A stretch of 64,000 bases of DNA from NCBI GenBank assembly GCA_964035545.1, contig OZ037771.1:14762633-14826632 (forward strand). The letters are read 5' to 3'. How positions within the stretch are numbered: the stretch's first letter is position 1; each line of letters starts with the position of its first letter. The position numbers were made by a program, and so were the translations under genes. The notes under the pieces are model-generated. The model worked only from the letters and a program-made list of their open reading frames with translations. It made no database searches and was not told where the DNA came from. The stretch is from Bugula neritina (lineage: Eukaryota; Bryozoa; Gymnolaemata; Cheilostomatida; Bugulidae). Below, piece after piece: positions 40,605-52,655 of the stretch.

Positions 40605-43283
40605 ATGGCTAGTTTCAGATTATATTCATGGCTGACATTGCATATCTTAAGAGTAGTTGGTAAGTACATATGTACTCCATTAAATCGTTTTGTCTTTTAT
40701 GCAGTTTTTGATGTTGGTATTTTTTTATAAAAGAAAAAATAAATTCCCATAGCATCTGACGGAAACAAACCGGCTATTGGCTACACTTTAACCAATGACA
40801 AGATGACAACAGAGAACTGGGTGGAAGCCAAATTGGACCTCCCCGCAAATAAGTTCTCGGTTTGCTTCTGGTACATGTTCACGGACTTGTCTACTGACAA
40901 ATATCACGTCATTCTAAGTGCAGCAACAGAGTGTAAGTTGCAATTTCTTTGTTAGACATTACTTTAGCTTATAGCTATTTTGGTTTTAGAGAACTCTAGT
41001 GGTATTTTCCTATAGTCTTTGAGGTTTCGATGCACAAAATATTCGTTACGCTTCAACAACAAAAATATCAATAAATTTTTTTTCTTATGTCGTTGTTGTT
41101 CCTTGAAAATTTCTGGTGCGTGTAATTTTTAACGATTTTCTTTTTGATCCATATAATAATGTAGAATAAAAAAAGAGTTTTCAGTATTATCGCAACGTAA
41201 AATAAAACAAACTGTTTTTAGCGCTTTTGCATACAACATGGTATAATTATATAAAATATAAAATAAATAATGGTAGGTTATATAGTGCTATTACAATACA
41301 ATAATATAAAAATTGATTTAATTACAGGATACAGCTTATAGCGTTCACAGCTTTTAAAACCCAAAGTTGCCTACTGAGTTAAAGTTTTATACCTATATTT
41401 AACCAGCATAACTAATGCTTTAACATGAAGCCAAGCTATTGAAAAAGCTCAGTTCACATAGGTCAGCTGTTGGCATACAGCTGTCCATATGTTGATTTAT
41501 TTTAGCTGAAGATGACGTGTTTATCATTGGATTCAACTCGATGCGAACTTCAAGACTCGAAGTGGCGTGGTTTGGCACCATACCTCTGTATTCTGTAGAA
41601 CACTTTCCAATGATAGATGCTTGGAGTTACTATTGTCTAGTTGTGAATTCTGTGGCAGACAGCTGGATTTTTAAGGTACGACAACCCTAGACATCCTGTT
41701 GGCATCAGACATCATTATTCATTTATAACTGAAATATTTTACACAAACGCTATGTAGAAAATGCTCTAAACTGATTGAGCAATAACTGTAAAACTACTGA
41801 GTGAAAAAGAGCATTAAAATTACTAATTTTTTAAACTTTTTTTCAAGTTGTGAATATCTAAAACTGCAGACTGTATTGAGGCTGCTGTTGCTGATCTGTT
41901 TAGATGTTTTTGGGATCAAACTGGCCTGCTATGAGTTGGAAGACATTGCTTGACAAAACTAAAAGGAAGTCAGTTTCTGATTCGCACAAGGAAATTATCA
42001 GCACAGCATTTGTGTTGTTTAGTGACCAGGACAGAGTATATGGTGAGTATGTGAATGTTATCTGTAGTGTTTAGTTTACACTGTAGTCCACGTGGTGTAA
42101 TGGTTAGTGTGCCTGCATGCATGCCGGAGGTCTGGGTTCAAACCCCAGTGAGGGCAAGAGTTTTTCATAATATCATCTTAAAACAATAATGTTATTCAAC
42201 TCTATGCAAACAATATTGAAGTATTTATAAAGTATAAACCACATAAATTTGTCAACTAGGAAAGTAATGCATGATTTTTAGTTTCTAAAGAGAAATAGTT
42301 CTTAAAGAATAAATTACTAAAGGCATAGTAGGTAGACAGAAATGCATATTGTTTATTTGTTTGCTAAAACATTTGTTTGAAACTAAAATTGCTAGAATGT
42401 AGCACCTCACCATTTGTTGCACGTTTCAGTTGTAAGGTCTGCATATTACTTGGTCTTGGTGATTGTTTCTAGGAGGATTTGACTCCATACAGGTGGCTCT
42501 AGGATCCATTTCCTGTTTGAACTTCTGGAGCCGAGCATACACAGAGAGTGAGTTGACAGAATTCTCTGATTGTCTGAGTGAAGGAGATGTATTCAGTCTG
42601 AAACCAGGAGTGGTTACTCTACATGGTGGTATATCTGAAGAGTATGTACCACCTGTGAAAACCACTCAACTAACCACCACTACCACTAGAGCTCTGACAA
42701 CCACTCAACCAACTGCTACCACAACAGCTCTGACAACCACCAAACCAACCGCTACCACTAAAGCTCTAACAACGACTAAGCCAACCACCACCACTACCAC
42801 TAGAGCTCTGACAACCACTCAACCAACTGCTACCACTAAAGCTCTGACAACCACTCAACCAACCACCACTACCACCATTAGAGGTATGCCTATTACTCTG
42901 ACTACCGACAGCGTTGAACTAAATTGACAGCCACCAACAATGCAATTTTGCCTCTAATGCCACTTCTGCTCATCTTTCTATTAGTAGCCATCTTGAAGCC
43001 TTACATTAATTAGCTTACAGAACTAAACCTATTTTTAGCTGACTGGCCATTGACAGCAAACATCTGGCAGCAGTTCCAGAAAATACCGGAGGTCTGGAAA
43101 TCTGGTCTCATGAAATACGAGTTCGAAGTACCTTCACCTTTAGCCTGTGTCTCTATCTGCTTGATGAACCAATGCAAGGAAATAAACTATTGCATAGAAG
43201 ATGGGATATGTGAGATGGGGTGGGGTAACTCAACTGGTACTCTGTCTAACTACGCTGGAGCTGTATACTATGTTCTTGAGTAA
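40605..43283 (+). CDS. Unit A: secreted pentraxin-like / Thr-rich / PAN-like protein
   Basis: Exons are 40605-40659, 40753-40932, 41506-41675, 41904-42042, 42473-42883 and 43039-43283 (TAA). Exon 1 gives a short hydrophobic leader (MASFRLYSWLTLHILRVVG). Exons 2-5 make a pentraxin-type LamG fold: FSVCFWYMFTDL and YYCLVV carry the usual paired Cys, and SDQDRVYGGFDSIQ matches the calcium-site loop (EQD...Q in classical pentraxins). Next come an SCLNFWSRAYTESEL segment, about 75 residues of Thr/Pro-rich repeats, and a Cys-rich PAN/apple-like tail (ACVSICLMNQCKEINYC). It is probably extracellular, glycosylated and carbohydrate-binding. Exons 1-4 differ much from units B-D, while exons 5-6 are almost identical to them. 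Confidence 0.82.
42086..42160 (+). mobile_element. tRNA-derived SINE head (family 1), in an intron of unit A
   Basis: A-box-like GTGGTGTAATGGTTAGTG and a B-box in a perfect 5-bp T-stem (CTGGG TTCAAAC CCCAG), then AAGAGTTTTTCATAA. The acceptor stem does not pair, so this is a SINE or tRNA relic and not a tRNA gene. Confidence 0.6.
42655..42883 (+). repeat. Thr-rich coding repeat of unit A
   Basis: Copies of a unit near 39 bp (core GCTCTGACAACCACTCAACC) encode ALTTTQPTATT-like peptide. The matching spacers are far shorter in B (46921-46991), C (51098-51176) and D (53757-53835). Confidence 0.9.
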
Positions 43284-43732
43284 ACTAATAACTATTAGTT
43301 GTATTTGGATAACAGTGACAGTGTTGTCCTATTTAAGTTGTTTTATGATCTATGTTGCTATAAAAGTATGTTGTGAAAAAATTAATTAAACATACTGTAG
43401 TTTGACTTTCTATAATATATTTTCTGAAAAGAAAATACATCAAATAAGTAATATGTATGTTATTTAGACCATTGATACATGGGGTTGTTGCTTTTATTCT
43501 GCTTAAAATAGAATTTTGACTTTAATTGAATGCTTACAAATAGAAATAATTTTTGTCAATGCACAGCAGAGCAAATTTACTGTAAGACTTGCTTATAACA
43601 ATTTTTGTAAAAAAATGTTTTCAGTTACTGTATTTGTTGTGGTACAACATGTTGTGAAATAGCTGCAATGTTCCTGCTTTTAAGTTGGTAAATGCAACTC
43701 CATGTGTAGCTAATATACTATAGTTTTAGGAA

Positions 43733-43738
43733 AATAAA
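43733..43738 (+). terminator. Candidate poly(A) signal of unit A
   Basis: AATAAA 450 bp after the stop. It sits in a context (TAGTTTTAGGAAAATAAAGA) that is repeated after unit B. Confidence 0.5.
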
Positions 43739-44578
43739 GATTTGGTCAAAATACCTTTGCTTATTTTGGTTTCAATTTCAATTTTGCAATATAATGAAAC
43801 TACCTATATGTTACTATAATGCTTACAACTGTCTAATAACTTTTAGAAAATTCAAATTATTAGAGAAATGACTATATAACAAGAAGAAAACTGTTAGTCA
43901 AATTAAAGCGCACCAAAAACATCATCATCAAGAAAACTAGCAATTTTATGCCACAAAATTGAAACAGATTAAACCAGAAATTTTAAAATAAACAGGGCCT
44001 GTAAAAATACTGTTGATTACTTAGAAAATATGCAACACAGCAATTCTTAGAGCTATGGTAACAAACAGCATTACAGATTTGTTTACTTTTATTCAATGGT
44101 GGGCTGAAGTTTTGTCACACCTAATGCTTTAAACAAGCTAATGCTATCTTCAAAATCATTAGCACTTAAAATAGAAATTGTATCTATGACCCTAAAAATT
44201 AATTGAAATTTATATCAATGACTTTAGCAAGCTATATGCAAAATCCAAATCTTTTGTGAAATACAAATTATTTCTTTGGCTCTAAAGACCATCTATATTA
44301 AAGTTCTTAAACTTAGAAATCTTTTTCCTAGCATTAAACAATTGTTTTATTCATCTCTTGCTGGTCAATAGAAAAGTTTGAAGAATATAATTTCCAGTAT
44401 GCTGCTGGCTTCTGAGAGGTTTATTCTTTGAAGTATTCATTTTATAGAGAAATAAGCATCTAAAACTTCAATATACTGACATATATTATGCAATATAATT
44501 ATTGTAAAATCTATATTACAGTTGATGACCTATTATAGATATCTATAGATTAAAATAAAGTCCTATAACAAATTTAAA

Positions 44579-44585
44579 TATATAA
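44579..44585 (+). promoter_or_regulatory. Candidate TATA box of unit B
   Basis: TATATAA lies 92 bp before the ATG at 44677-44679. The same word is 92 bp before the ATG of unit C (48740-48746). The two regions are recent copies, so conservation is weak evidence. Confidence 0.35.
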
Positions 44586-44676
44586 CCTGAGTAGTTGAAC
44601 AATATTCTAGCAGAGAAACATGCTTCACTCAACTACAAAATAGCATTTATGACTTTATAACTTCTACAACTCAGAT

Positions 44677-47487
44677 ATGGAACTTTGGCAGAAAAGTCTA
44701 GCATTCTGTATTTTGATGAATTTCTGTAAGTTGAAATCATAAACTTAGCAAATTATTTTAATGTTATACATTAAAAACTTTATGAGTATATATTATATTT
44801 AATTATCTGATATTATTTTATATTATATAATATTGTACTATTATGTTTTGTTATTTTATTATACTATATGTCATTTTATAGCCTATTATATCGAACTATA
44901 TTTTGTATTATGTCATATTATACTATATTATGTTATATAATATCATTCTATATTATAATAAAATGCCATATTATATTATATTTTTGTACAATACTTTAAT
45001 GTGTCATATAATTTTATATTATATCATATTAGGACGCAACCATAAATACGTTAGAATAGTGAATGAAATTATGTTTGTAAAACATTCAATGTTCAGATAT
45101 CACTGTTATGCTAGCATTGCCGTCACTTCACTCCCTGTTTATTATATAAATATGATATAAGGTTTACTACACTATTGATAATAATTGTTATTTATAGAAT
45201 CATTACTTTGTATTACTTTTCCTCACAGATTGCAGAGGAGAGAAGCCTGCAATTGGCTATACTTTGACCAATGACAGGGTGACAACGGACAACTGGGCCG
45301 GATCCTATCTGAACTTCCCTGTGAAAGAATTACCTCTCTGTTTTTGGTACAAGTTCACTGACCTGTCTGACAGAAGACAAGAACACAACATCCTGAGTGC
45401 AGCTACTTCAAGTACGTATTGTACTAGAGGGAGTTAGAGATGTGAATGGGAATTTTGTGAGATTTGACCTGTAACTGTTTACTAAATTAAATCTATAATT
45501 AACATAATAGCAAGTATTTAATACTGAGTATATATATTGAGTATTGAATACTTATAGTATTAGAGACCAGCCATAGTCTAGGGACTAAGGCTTTTGGCTT
45601 AGTAAATACAAAAGTCATGAGTTCGAATTCCAGTTAAGGCCATTGGTTATGTTAAGAAAAACATCCAGTGATAATTTCTCCGTTACCTCATCTGAATAAG
45701 TTCTTAGCCCACTTTAACAAAAGTCCTTTCCTCAGGGGTTTCTCACAGGAATGGTGACTATTATAAACCTGTGTGAGTTTTATTGAATATTTAGTCTTGA
45801 ATAGTAAGCATTATATAATTTAGATACTGGTGAGCAAGAAATGTTTTAGACATTAGTGAAACAATTGCTTGTGATTAAACTGAGGCAATAAAATAGTATT
45901 TGGCTGTCCTTAGTTTAGTGTATTGGCTAATTTATATAGACATTCAACATCATATGTTTTCAGCTACCATGAACTTCTTTAATATTCGGTTCTACACGAG
46001 ATTTTCGGAGTTGGATATTGATTGGCTCGGACAAATGCTGACAGTATCGTATTCTTTTACTCCAGATTTGAACATCTGGACTTACTACTGTTTGACTGTC
46101 TCGATGAGGGTCAGCAATTCGGGTTGGGACTTGAAGGTAAAAGTTAGTCAGCGATCTGTTTTATAAACTTTCTGGGCTAACAAACAAGGCTTCAAATTTT
46201 AAACTCAAAGCCACATATTGCTCAAAGTTTTATTAGATATTTGTTTATAAGCCTGAGTGCCTATAAATCTTGTAGATGATGGAAGGAACCAACTGGCCAA
46301 GTCTTCTGTGGACTCTCGTGTTTGATGATTACATCAGAACTGCCGGTTTTCCGAGCTCCTATGTTTTAGCTGAGTTTCTCAACACTACTTTTGTTATTTT
46401 TAGTGATCAGGATAGTCAATTTGGTAAGTTTCACAAATACCAAAGTTTGATAGATAGTATTTTTAATTTTTTACGCTGAGATATGGCAAAAATATACAAA
46501 TCTGAGATAAAAAACAATGTGATACTTAGATATTTTAACATTGTATAGAAGTGTTTCTGCTTTTCAAAGATTTGCACCAACCACAAAACAGGGTTGCGTT
46601 TAAGAATGATTTGTATTTGGAAAAAAACACTGATTTCACATTTTGATCATTTATTTTAGGCCGCTTTTAGTAAAGGTGTGCAATATTTCGAAATGTTTTG
46701 TGCAAAAACATCTTTTATATATAACACACAAATTTGCAGGAAACTTTGAGGATCATCAGGTAGCTCTAGGATCCATTTCCTGTCTGAACTTCTGGAGCCG
46801 AGCATACACGGAGAATGAGTTGACAGAATTCTCTGATTGTCTGAGTGAAGGAGATGTATTTAGTCTGAAACCAGGAGTGGTTACTCTACATGGTGGTATA
46901 TCTGAAGAGTATGTACCACCTGTGACAACCACTCAACCAACCACTACCACAACAGCTTTGACAACCACCAAACCAACCACTTCCACTAGAGGTATGTGCT
47001 TATCACTGTTACATGCAGTCACACCAACATTAACGACAAACTGATAATGTTTCACACTACCAGCCTTTGCTCATCTTCCTGTTACTTATTTAGGTAAGAT
47101 TCAAGCTATAGTGATTTTATCTTTTGAAAAAGCCTACTCAACTGTTACGCTTGTCTGCATTATATTCTCGACAAAATTGATTTACAGAACGTATAATAGC
47201 CAATGCATACTCATTGTTACTGTTTTTCTTCATGTTTTATATTTAAAGAAACCGCTTGGCATGACTGGAAAAAGTTCCAGAAAGTACCAGAAGTCTGGAA
47301 ATCTGATCTCGTGGAATATGAATTCAAAGTACCTTCACCTTTAGCCTGTGTCTCTATCTGCTTGATGAACCAATGCAAGGAAGTAAACTATTGCATAGAA
47401 GATGGGATATGTGAGATGGGGTGGGGTAACTCAACTGGTACTCTGTCTAACTACGCTGGAGCTGTTTACTATAATGTTCTGGAATAA
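44677..47487 (+). CDS. Unit B: secreted pentraxin-like / Thr-rich / PAN-like protein
   Basis: Exons are 44677-44725, 45229-45411, 45964-46136, 46276-46423, 46740-46991 and 47249-47487 (TAA). Exon 1 gives a signal-peptide-like MELWQKSLAFCILMNF and joins in phase to YCRGEKPAIGYTLTND. The pentraxin part has LCFWYKFTDL, TYYCLTVSMR and DQDSQFGNFEDHQ, which keeps every side chain expected at the calcium site (Asp/Gln/Asp/Glu/Gln). A short TTTTALTTTK spacer follows, then a PAN-like domain with ACVSICLMNQCKEVNYC. It is probably secreted as a lectin-like recognition protein. This last point is inference from domains only. Confidence 0.85.
45562..45789 (+). mobile_element. tRNA-derived SINE (family 2), in intron 2 of unit B
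   Basis: The head has TAGTCTAGGGACTAAGGC (A-box-like) and GAGTTCGAATTCC (B-box-like). The body reads GCCATTGGTTATGTTAAG and then CATCCAGTGATAATT. The tail contains TTTCTCACAGGAATGGTGAC and ends in TGTGAGTTTTATT. Other copies lie at 49723, 56350, 61493 and 61858. Confidence 0.75.
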
Positions 47488-47934
47488 ACTAATAACTATT
47501 AGTTTCATTTTGATAACATATAGATATAGTGTTGTCCTATTAAAGTTGTTTTATCATTCATGTTGCTATAAAAATATGTTGTGAAAATTTTATTTAACAT
47601 TCTGTAGTTATACTTTCTATCATATACTTTAGTTTATTATAGAAGAAAGGATCATCAAATAACTAACATTTACATTATTTGAACCATTGAAAGATTGGGT
47701 TGTTCTTTTTCTGTTTGAAATAGGAATTTGACTTTAGTTAAGTGCTCGATAATTTCAACAATGGTTACCCACAGCATTTATGTAAACTTTGTCCATTTTG
47801 CCTATAAAAGATTTTGTAGAAATGTTTTTTATTCATTACATTTGTTGCGATACAGTGTTGTGAAATAGCTATGCTGCTAATGCCGTTAAGTTGGTAAATG
47901 TAACTAGATAATGTAGTTATACTAGTTTTAGAAA

Positions 47935-47940
47935 AATAAA
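47935..47940 (+). terminator. Candidate poly(A) signal of unit B
   Basis: AATAAA about 450 bp after the stop, at the same relative place as in unit A. Confidence 0.5.
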
Positions 47941-48739
47941 GATTCGATCAGAATGCTGTAGTTTATTTTACCCTCAATTCTAATTTTGTATTATAATTAA
48001 CCAGATTACATATTGTCACTCTTATAAAGCTTGCAATTTTGTTATAATCATCTTTAGCTAAATATACTACAATAAGCATCGGTTTAGCACCACAAGCAAT
48101 ATATCACCAAGAATGCTAATGATTATATGCCATAAATTTGAAAAAGATGAGTTAAAATATTTCAAATTGAGCATGTATTGGGCAAACACTTTTGATCGCT
48201 TTTAGAAAATGCACTTCTTAATAATTCCGCTATACGCTTTCTAAATTTGGTACAAACAAAATTAGATCAGCTAAATTCTCTCGGGCTGAAGTGCCACTGC
48301 GTATCTATGTTTTATTCAAGCAAATAATATCTTCAAAATCTAACATAAAATGTTAGCACGTAAAACTGAAACTGCATTTACGTCATTGGCTCTAGCATAA
48401 GTTTATGCAAAATTGAAATCTTTTGTAGAGTACAAATTATTTTTACGGCTCTAAAGACCATCTTAATGAAATCGCTATTACTTATATAGAAGTCTATTTC
48501 CTAGCATTAAACAATTGTTTTATTCATCTCTTGCTGGTCAATAGAAAAGTTTGAAGAATATAATTTCCAGCATGCTGCTGGCTTCTGAGAGGTTTATTCC
48601 TTTGAAGTATTCATTTTATAGAGAAATAAGCATCTAAAACTTCAATATACTGACATATATTATGCAATATAATTATTCTAAAATCTATATTACAGTTGAT
48701 GACCTATAGATGAAAATAAAGTCCTATAACAAACTTAAA

Positions 48740-48746
48740 TATATAA
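48740..48746 (+). promoter_or_regulatory. Candidate TATA box of unit C
   Basis: TATATAA 92 bp before the ATG at 48838, the counterpart of 44579-44585. Confidence 0.35.
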
Positions 48747-48837
48747 CCTGAGTAGTTGAACAATATTCCAGCAAAGAAAGATGCTTCACTCAACTACAAA
48801 ATAGCATTTATGACTTTAAAACTTCTACAACTCAGAT

Positions 48838-51646
48838 ATGGAACTTTGGCAGAAAAGTCTAGCGTTCTGTATTTTGATGAATTTCTGTAAGTTGAAATCA
48901 TAAACTTAACAAATTATTTTAATGTTATACATTAAAAACTTTATGAGTATATATTATATTTAATTATCTGATTATATTATTTTATATTATATAATATTGT
49001 ACTATTATAATTTGTTATTGTATTATACTATATGTCATTTTATAGCCTATTATATCGAACTATATTTTGTATTATGTCATATTATACTATATTATGTTAT
49101 ATAATATCATTCTATATTATAATAAAATGCCATATTATATTATATTTTTGTACAATACTTTAATGTGTCATATAATTTTATATTATATCATATTAGGACG
49201 CAACCATAAATACGTTAGAATAGTGAACGAAATTACGTTTGTAAAACATTCAATGTTCAGATATCACTGTTATGCTAGCATTGCCATCACTTCACGCCCT
49301 GTTTACTATATAAATATGATATAGGGTTTACTACACTATTGATAATAATTGTTATTTATAGAATCATTACTTTGTATTACTTTTCCTCACAGATTGCAGA
49401 GGAGAGAAGCCTGCAATTGGCTATACTTTGACCAATGACAGGGTGACAACGGACAACTGGGCCGGATCCTATCTGAACTTCCCTGTGAGAGAATTAACTC
49501 TCTGTTTTTGGTACAAGTTCACTGACCTGTCTGACAGAAGACAAGAACACAACATCCTGAGTGCAGCTACTTCAAGTACGTATTGTACTAGAGGGAGTTA
49601 GAGATGTGAATGGGAATTTTGTGAGATTTGACCTATAACTGTTTACTAAATTAAATCTATAATTAACATAATAGCAAGTATTTAATACTGAGTATATATA
49701 TTGAGTATTGAATACTTATAGTATTAGAGACCAACCATAGTCTAGGGGCTAAAGCTTTTGGCTTAGTAAATACAAAAGTCATGAGTTCGAATTCCAGTTA
49801 AGGCCATTGGTTATGTTAGGAAAAACATCCAGTGATAATTGCTCCGTTACCTCATCTGAATAAGTTTTCATGCTCATTTAACAAAAGTCCTTTCCTCAGG
49901 GGTTTCTCACAGGAATGGTGACTATTATAAACCTGTGTGAGTTTTATTGAATATTTAGTCTTGAATAGTAAGCATTAGAATTTAGATACTGGTGAGCAAT
50001 AAATGTTTTAGACATTAGTGAAACAATTGCATATGATTAAACTGAGGCAATAAAATAGTATTTGGCTACCCTTAGTTTAGTGTATTGGCTAATTTATATA
50101 GACATTCAACATCATATGTTTTCAGCTACCATGAACTTCTTTAATATTCGGTTCTATACGAGATTTTCGGAGTTGGATATTGATTGGCTCGGGCAAATGC
50201 TGACGGTATCGTATTCTTTTACTCCAGATTTGAACGTCTGGACTTACTACTGTTTGACGGTCTCGATGAGGGTCAGCGATTCTGGTTGGGACTTGAAGGT
50301 AAAAGTTAGTCAGCGATCTGTTTTATATACTTGTGGGCTAACAAACAATGCTTCAAACTTTAAACTCAAAGCCACATATTGCTCAAAGTTTTATTAGATG
50401 TTTGTTTGTAAGCCTGAGTGCATGCCCATAAATGTTGTAGATGATGGAAGGAACCAACTGGCCGAGTCTTCTATGGACTCTTGTGTTTGATGATTACATT
50501 AGGATCACCAGTTTTACGAGCTCCTATGCTTCAGCTGAGTTTGTCAACACTACTTTTGTCATTTTTAATGATCAGGATAGCCAATTCGGTAAGTTTTAGA
50601 AATACCAAAATTCGATGGATAATAGTTGCAATTTTTTTACTCCTAATATGTCACAACTATAGAATGTGATACTTAGATATTTTAACGTTATATAAAAGTG
50701 CTTTTCTTTTTCAAAAATTTTCACCAAAAAAAAAAATAGAGTTGCTTTCAAGAAAGATTTGTATTTGGAAACACAAAAAACACTAATTTCACATTTTGAT
50801 CATTTACTTGAGGCTGCTTTTTGTAAAGGCATGCATTTTGCTATTATTTGTGAGGCTCAATATTATGAAATGTTTTGTGCAAAAAATCTTCTATATATAA
50901 CACACAAATTTGCAGGAAACTTTGAGGATCATCAGGTAGCTCTAGGATCCATTTCCTGTTTGAACATCTGGAGCCGAGCATACACGGAGAGTGAGTTGAG
51001 AGAATTCTCTGATTGTCTGAGTGAAGGAGATGTATTCAGTCTGAAACCAGGAGTGGTTACTCTACATGGTGGTATATCTGTAGACTATGTACCACCTGTG
51101 ACAACCACTCAACTAACCACCACTACCACTAGAGCTCTGACAACCACTCAACCAACCACTACCACTACCACTAGAGGTATGTGCTTATCACTGTTACAGT
51201 CACACCAACATTAACGACAAACTGATACTGTTTCACACTTCCACCATTTGATCATTTTCCTGTTACTTATTTAGATAAAGTTCAAGCTAGTGATTTTATC
51301 TTTTGAAAAAGCCTACTCAACTGTTACGCTTGTCTGCGTTATTTTTTCGACAAAATTGATTTACAAAACGTATAATAGCCAATGCATACTCATTGTTACT
51401 GTTTCTCTTCATGTTATATTTGAAGAAACCGCTTGGCATGACTGGAAAAAGTTCCAGAAAGTATCGGAAGTCTGGAAGTCTGATCTCGTGGCATATGAAT
51501 TCAAAGTACCTTCACCTTTAGCCTGTGTCTCTATCTGCTTGATGAACCAATGCAAGGAAATAAACTATTGCATAGAAGATGAGATATGTGAGATGGGGTG
51601 GGGTAACTCAACTGGTACTCTGTCTACAAGAACACAACATCCTTAG
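48838..51646 (+). CDS. Unit C: pentraxin-like / Thr-rich / PAN-like protein with replaced C-terminus
   Basis: Exons are 48838-48886, 49393-49575, 50126-50298, 50441-50588, 50916-51176 and 51426-51646. Exons 1-5 are nearly identical to unit B, with the same signal peptide and the same DQDSQFGNFEDHQ calcium-site loop. The last exon follows the PAN-like domain through NSTGTLS and then switches to TRTQHP and a TAG (51644-51646), because it is joined to the 3' end of a unit-D exon 2. The usual end NYAGAVYYVLE is lost. All PAN cysteines remain, so the protein may still fold. Confidence 0.8.
49723..49949 (+). mobile_element. tRNA-derived SINE (family 2), in intron 2 of unit C
   Basis: This is the duplicate of the element at 45562, in the same intron position, and was copied along with the gene. 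It shows a few base differences only. Confidence 0.75.
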
Positions 51647-51675
51647 TGCAGCTACTGCAAGTACGTATTGTGTTA

Positions 51676-52019
51676 GCCTAGGGCCACACGGCGCGTATTT
51701 TCGCATGCGAAAATTGAAATCACAAGTAGCAAAGGTGTCCACTGTAGCGTCAGTGATGCGTGATAAATAAAGTTTTCATTTTTAAATCGCACTCGCTTTC
51801 AATAAAACGCAATTTACTGGAATGTAGCACTAAAATGAAGAAATTAGGCTCACTGAATAACTACCAGCCAATTAGGTGACGACGACAGAGACGATTCGCA
51901 CTTGCGTTGAAAATGCAGAGCGACAAGTGCGAATGTTTTCTCAACGCGCACAGTGGACACCTTTGCTACTTGTGATTTCAATTTTCGCATGCGAAAATAC
52001 GCACCGTGTGGCCCTAGGC
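51676..52019. mobile_element. MITE, PIF/Harbinger-like, 344 bp
   Basis: Terminal inverted repeats of about 70 bp (51676-51745 and 51950-52019) differ at one base. They begin GCCTAGGGCCACACGG and contain the palindrome TTTTCGCATGCGAAAA. A 3-bp duplication, TTA, flanks the element (51673-51675 and 52020-52022). Units B and C show the uninterrupted site GTATTGTACTAGAGGGAG. A TTA/TWA target and GGGCCACACGG-type ends fit the PIF/Harbinger superfamily. No transposase is present. Confidence 0.85.
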
Positions 52020-52655
52020 TTAGAGGGAGTCACACTTACATACACATCAAGTATTGCATACTGATCATTGAAAATTGATGATAGAATAATTTTAGACACC
52101 AATGAAGCTAAATTTAACATAATATACAATAGTATTTGGCTATTTTTAGCCTAGTATATTTGAATTATTATAGATTTTTAGCAATATGATTTTTAGCCGA
52201 GGATAATTTATTCTATATTCGATTCCACACAAGTAATTCAGAATTGGATATTGAATGGCTCGGAGAAACACTGACAGTGTCTGACAGCTTTTATCCAGAT
52301 TTGAACATCTGGACGTATTACTGTTTGACTGTCTCGATGAGGTTCGGCAATTCGGGTTGGGACTTTAAGGTAAATGGGTCAAAGCGAATCAACTTTGTTT
52401 TTTGAGGTAGCAAACAATAATTACAACTTTGAATTCAAAGCCAGATATACTGTCCAACGTTTTATTTGATGTCTTATAGTTTAATTGCGTACCTATAACT
52501 TTTGTAGATGATGGAAGGAGTCAACTGGCCAAGTCTTCTGTGGACTCTAATATATGACAATTACATCAGAACTGCCCGTTTTCCAAACTCTTTTGTTTCA
52601 GCTAAATTTATCAACACTACCTTTGTTATTTTTAATGACCAGGGTAGTCAATTTG

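Noticed and set aside
42086-42160. Possible tRNA gene
   Set aside because: A- and B-box-like blocks and a T-stem are present, but the acceptor stem and anticodon arm do not pair. It fits a tRNA-derived SINE.
44903-49324. Paired 85-codon ORFs at 44903 and 49067 (MYYVILYYIML...)
   Set aside because: They lie in intron 1 of units B and C, copied with the genes. The AT-rich composition explains the openness.
51876-52129. Short ORFs at 51876-52064 (+) and 51941-52129 (-)
   Set aside because: They lie over the MITE and its right terminal repeat and show no transposase motif.
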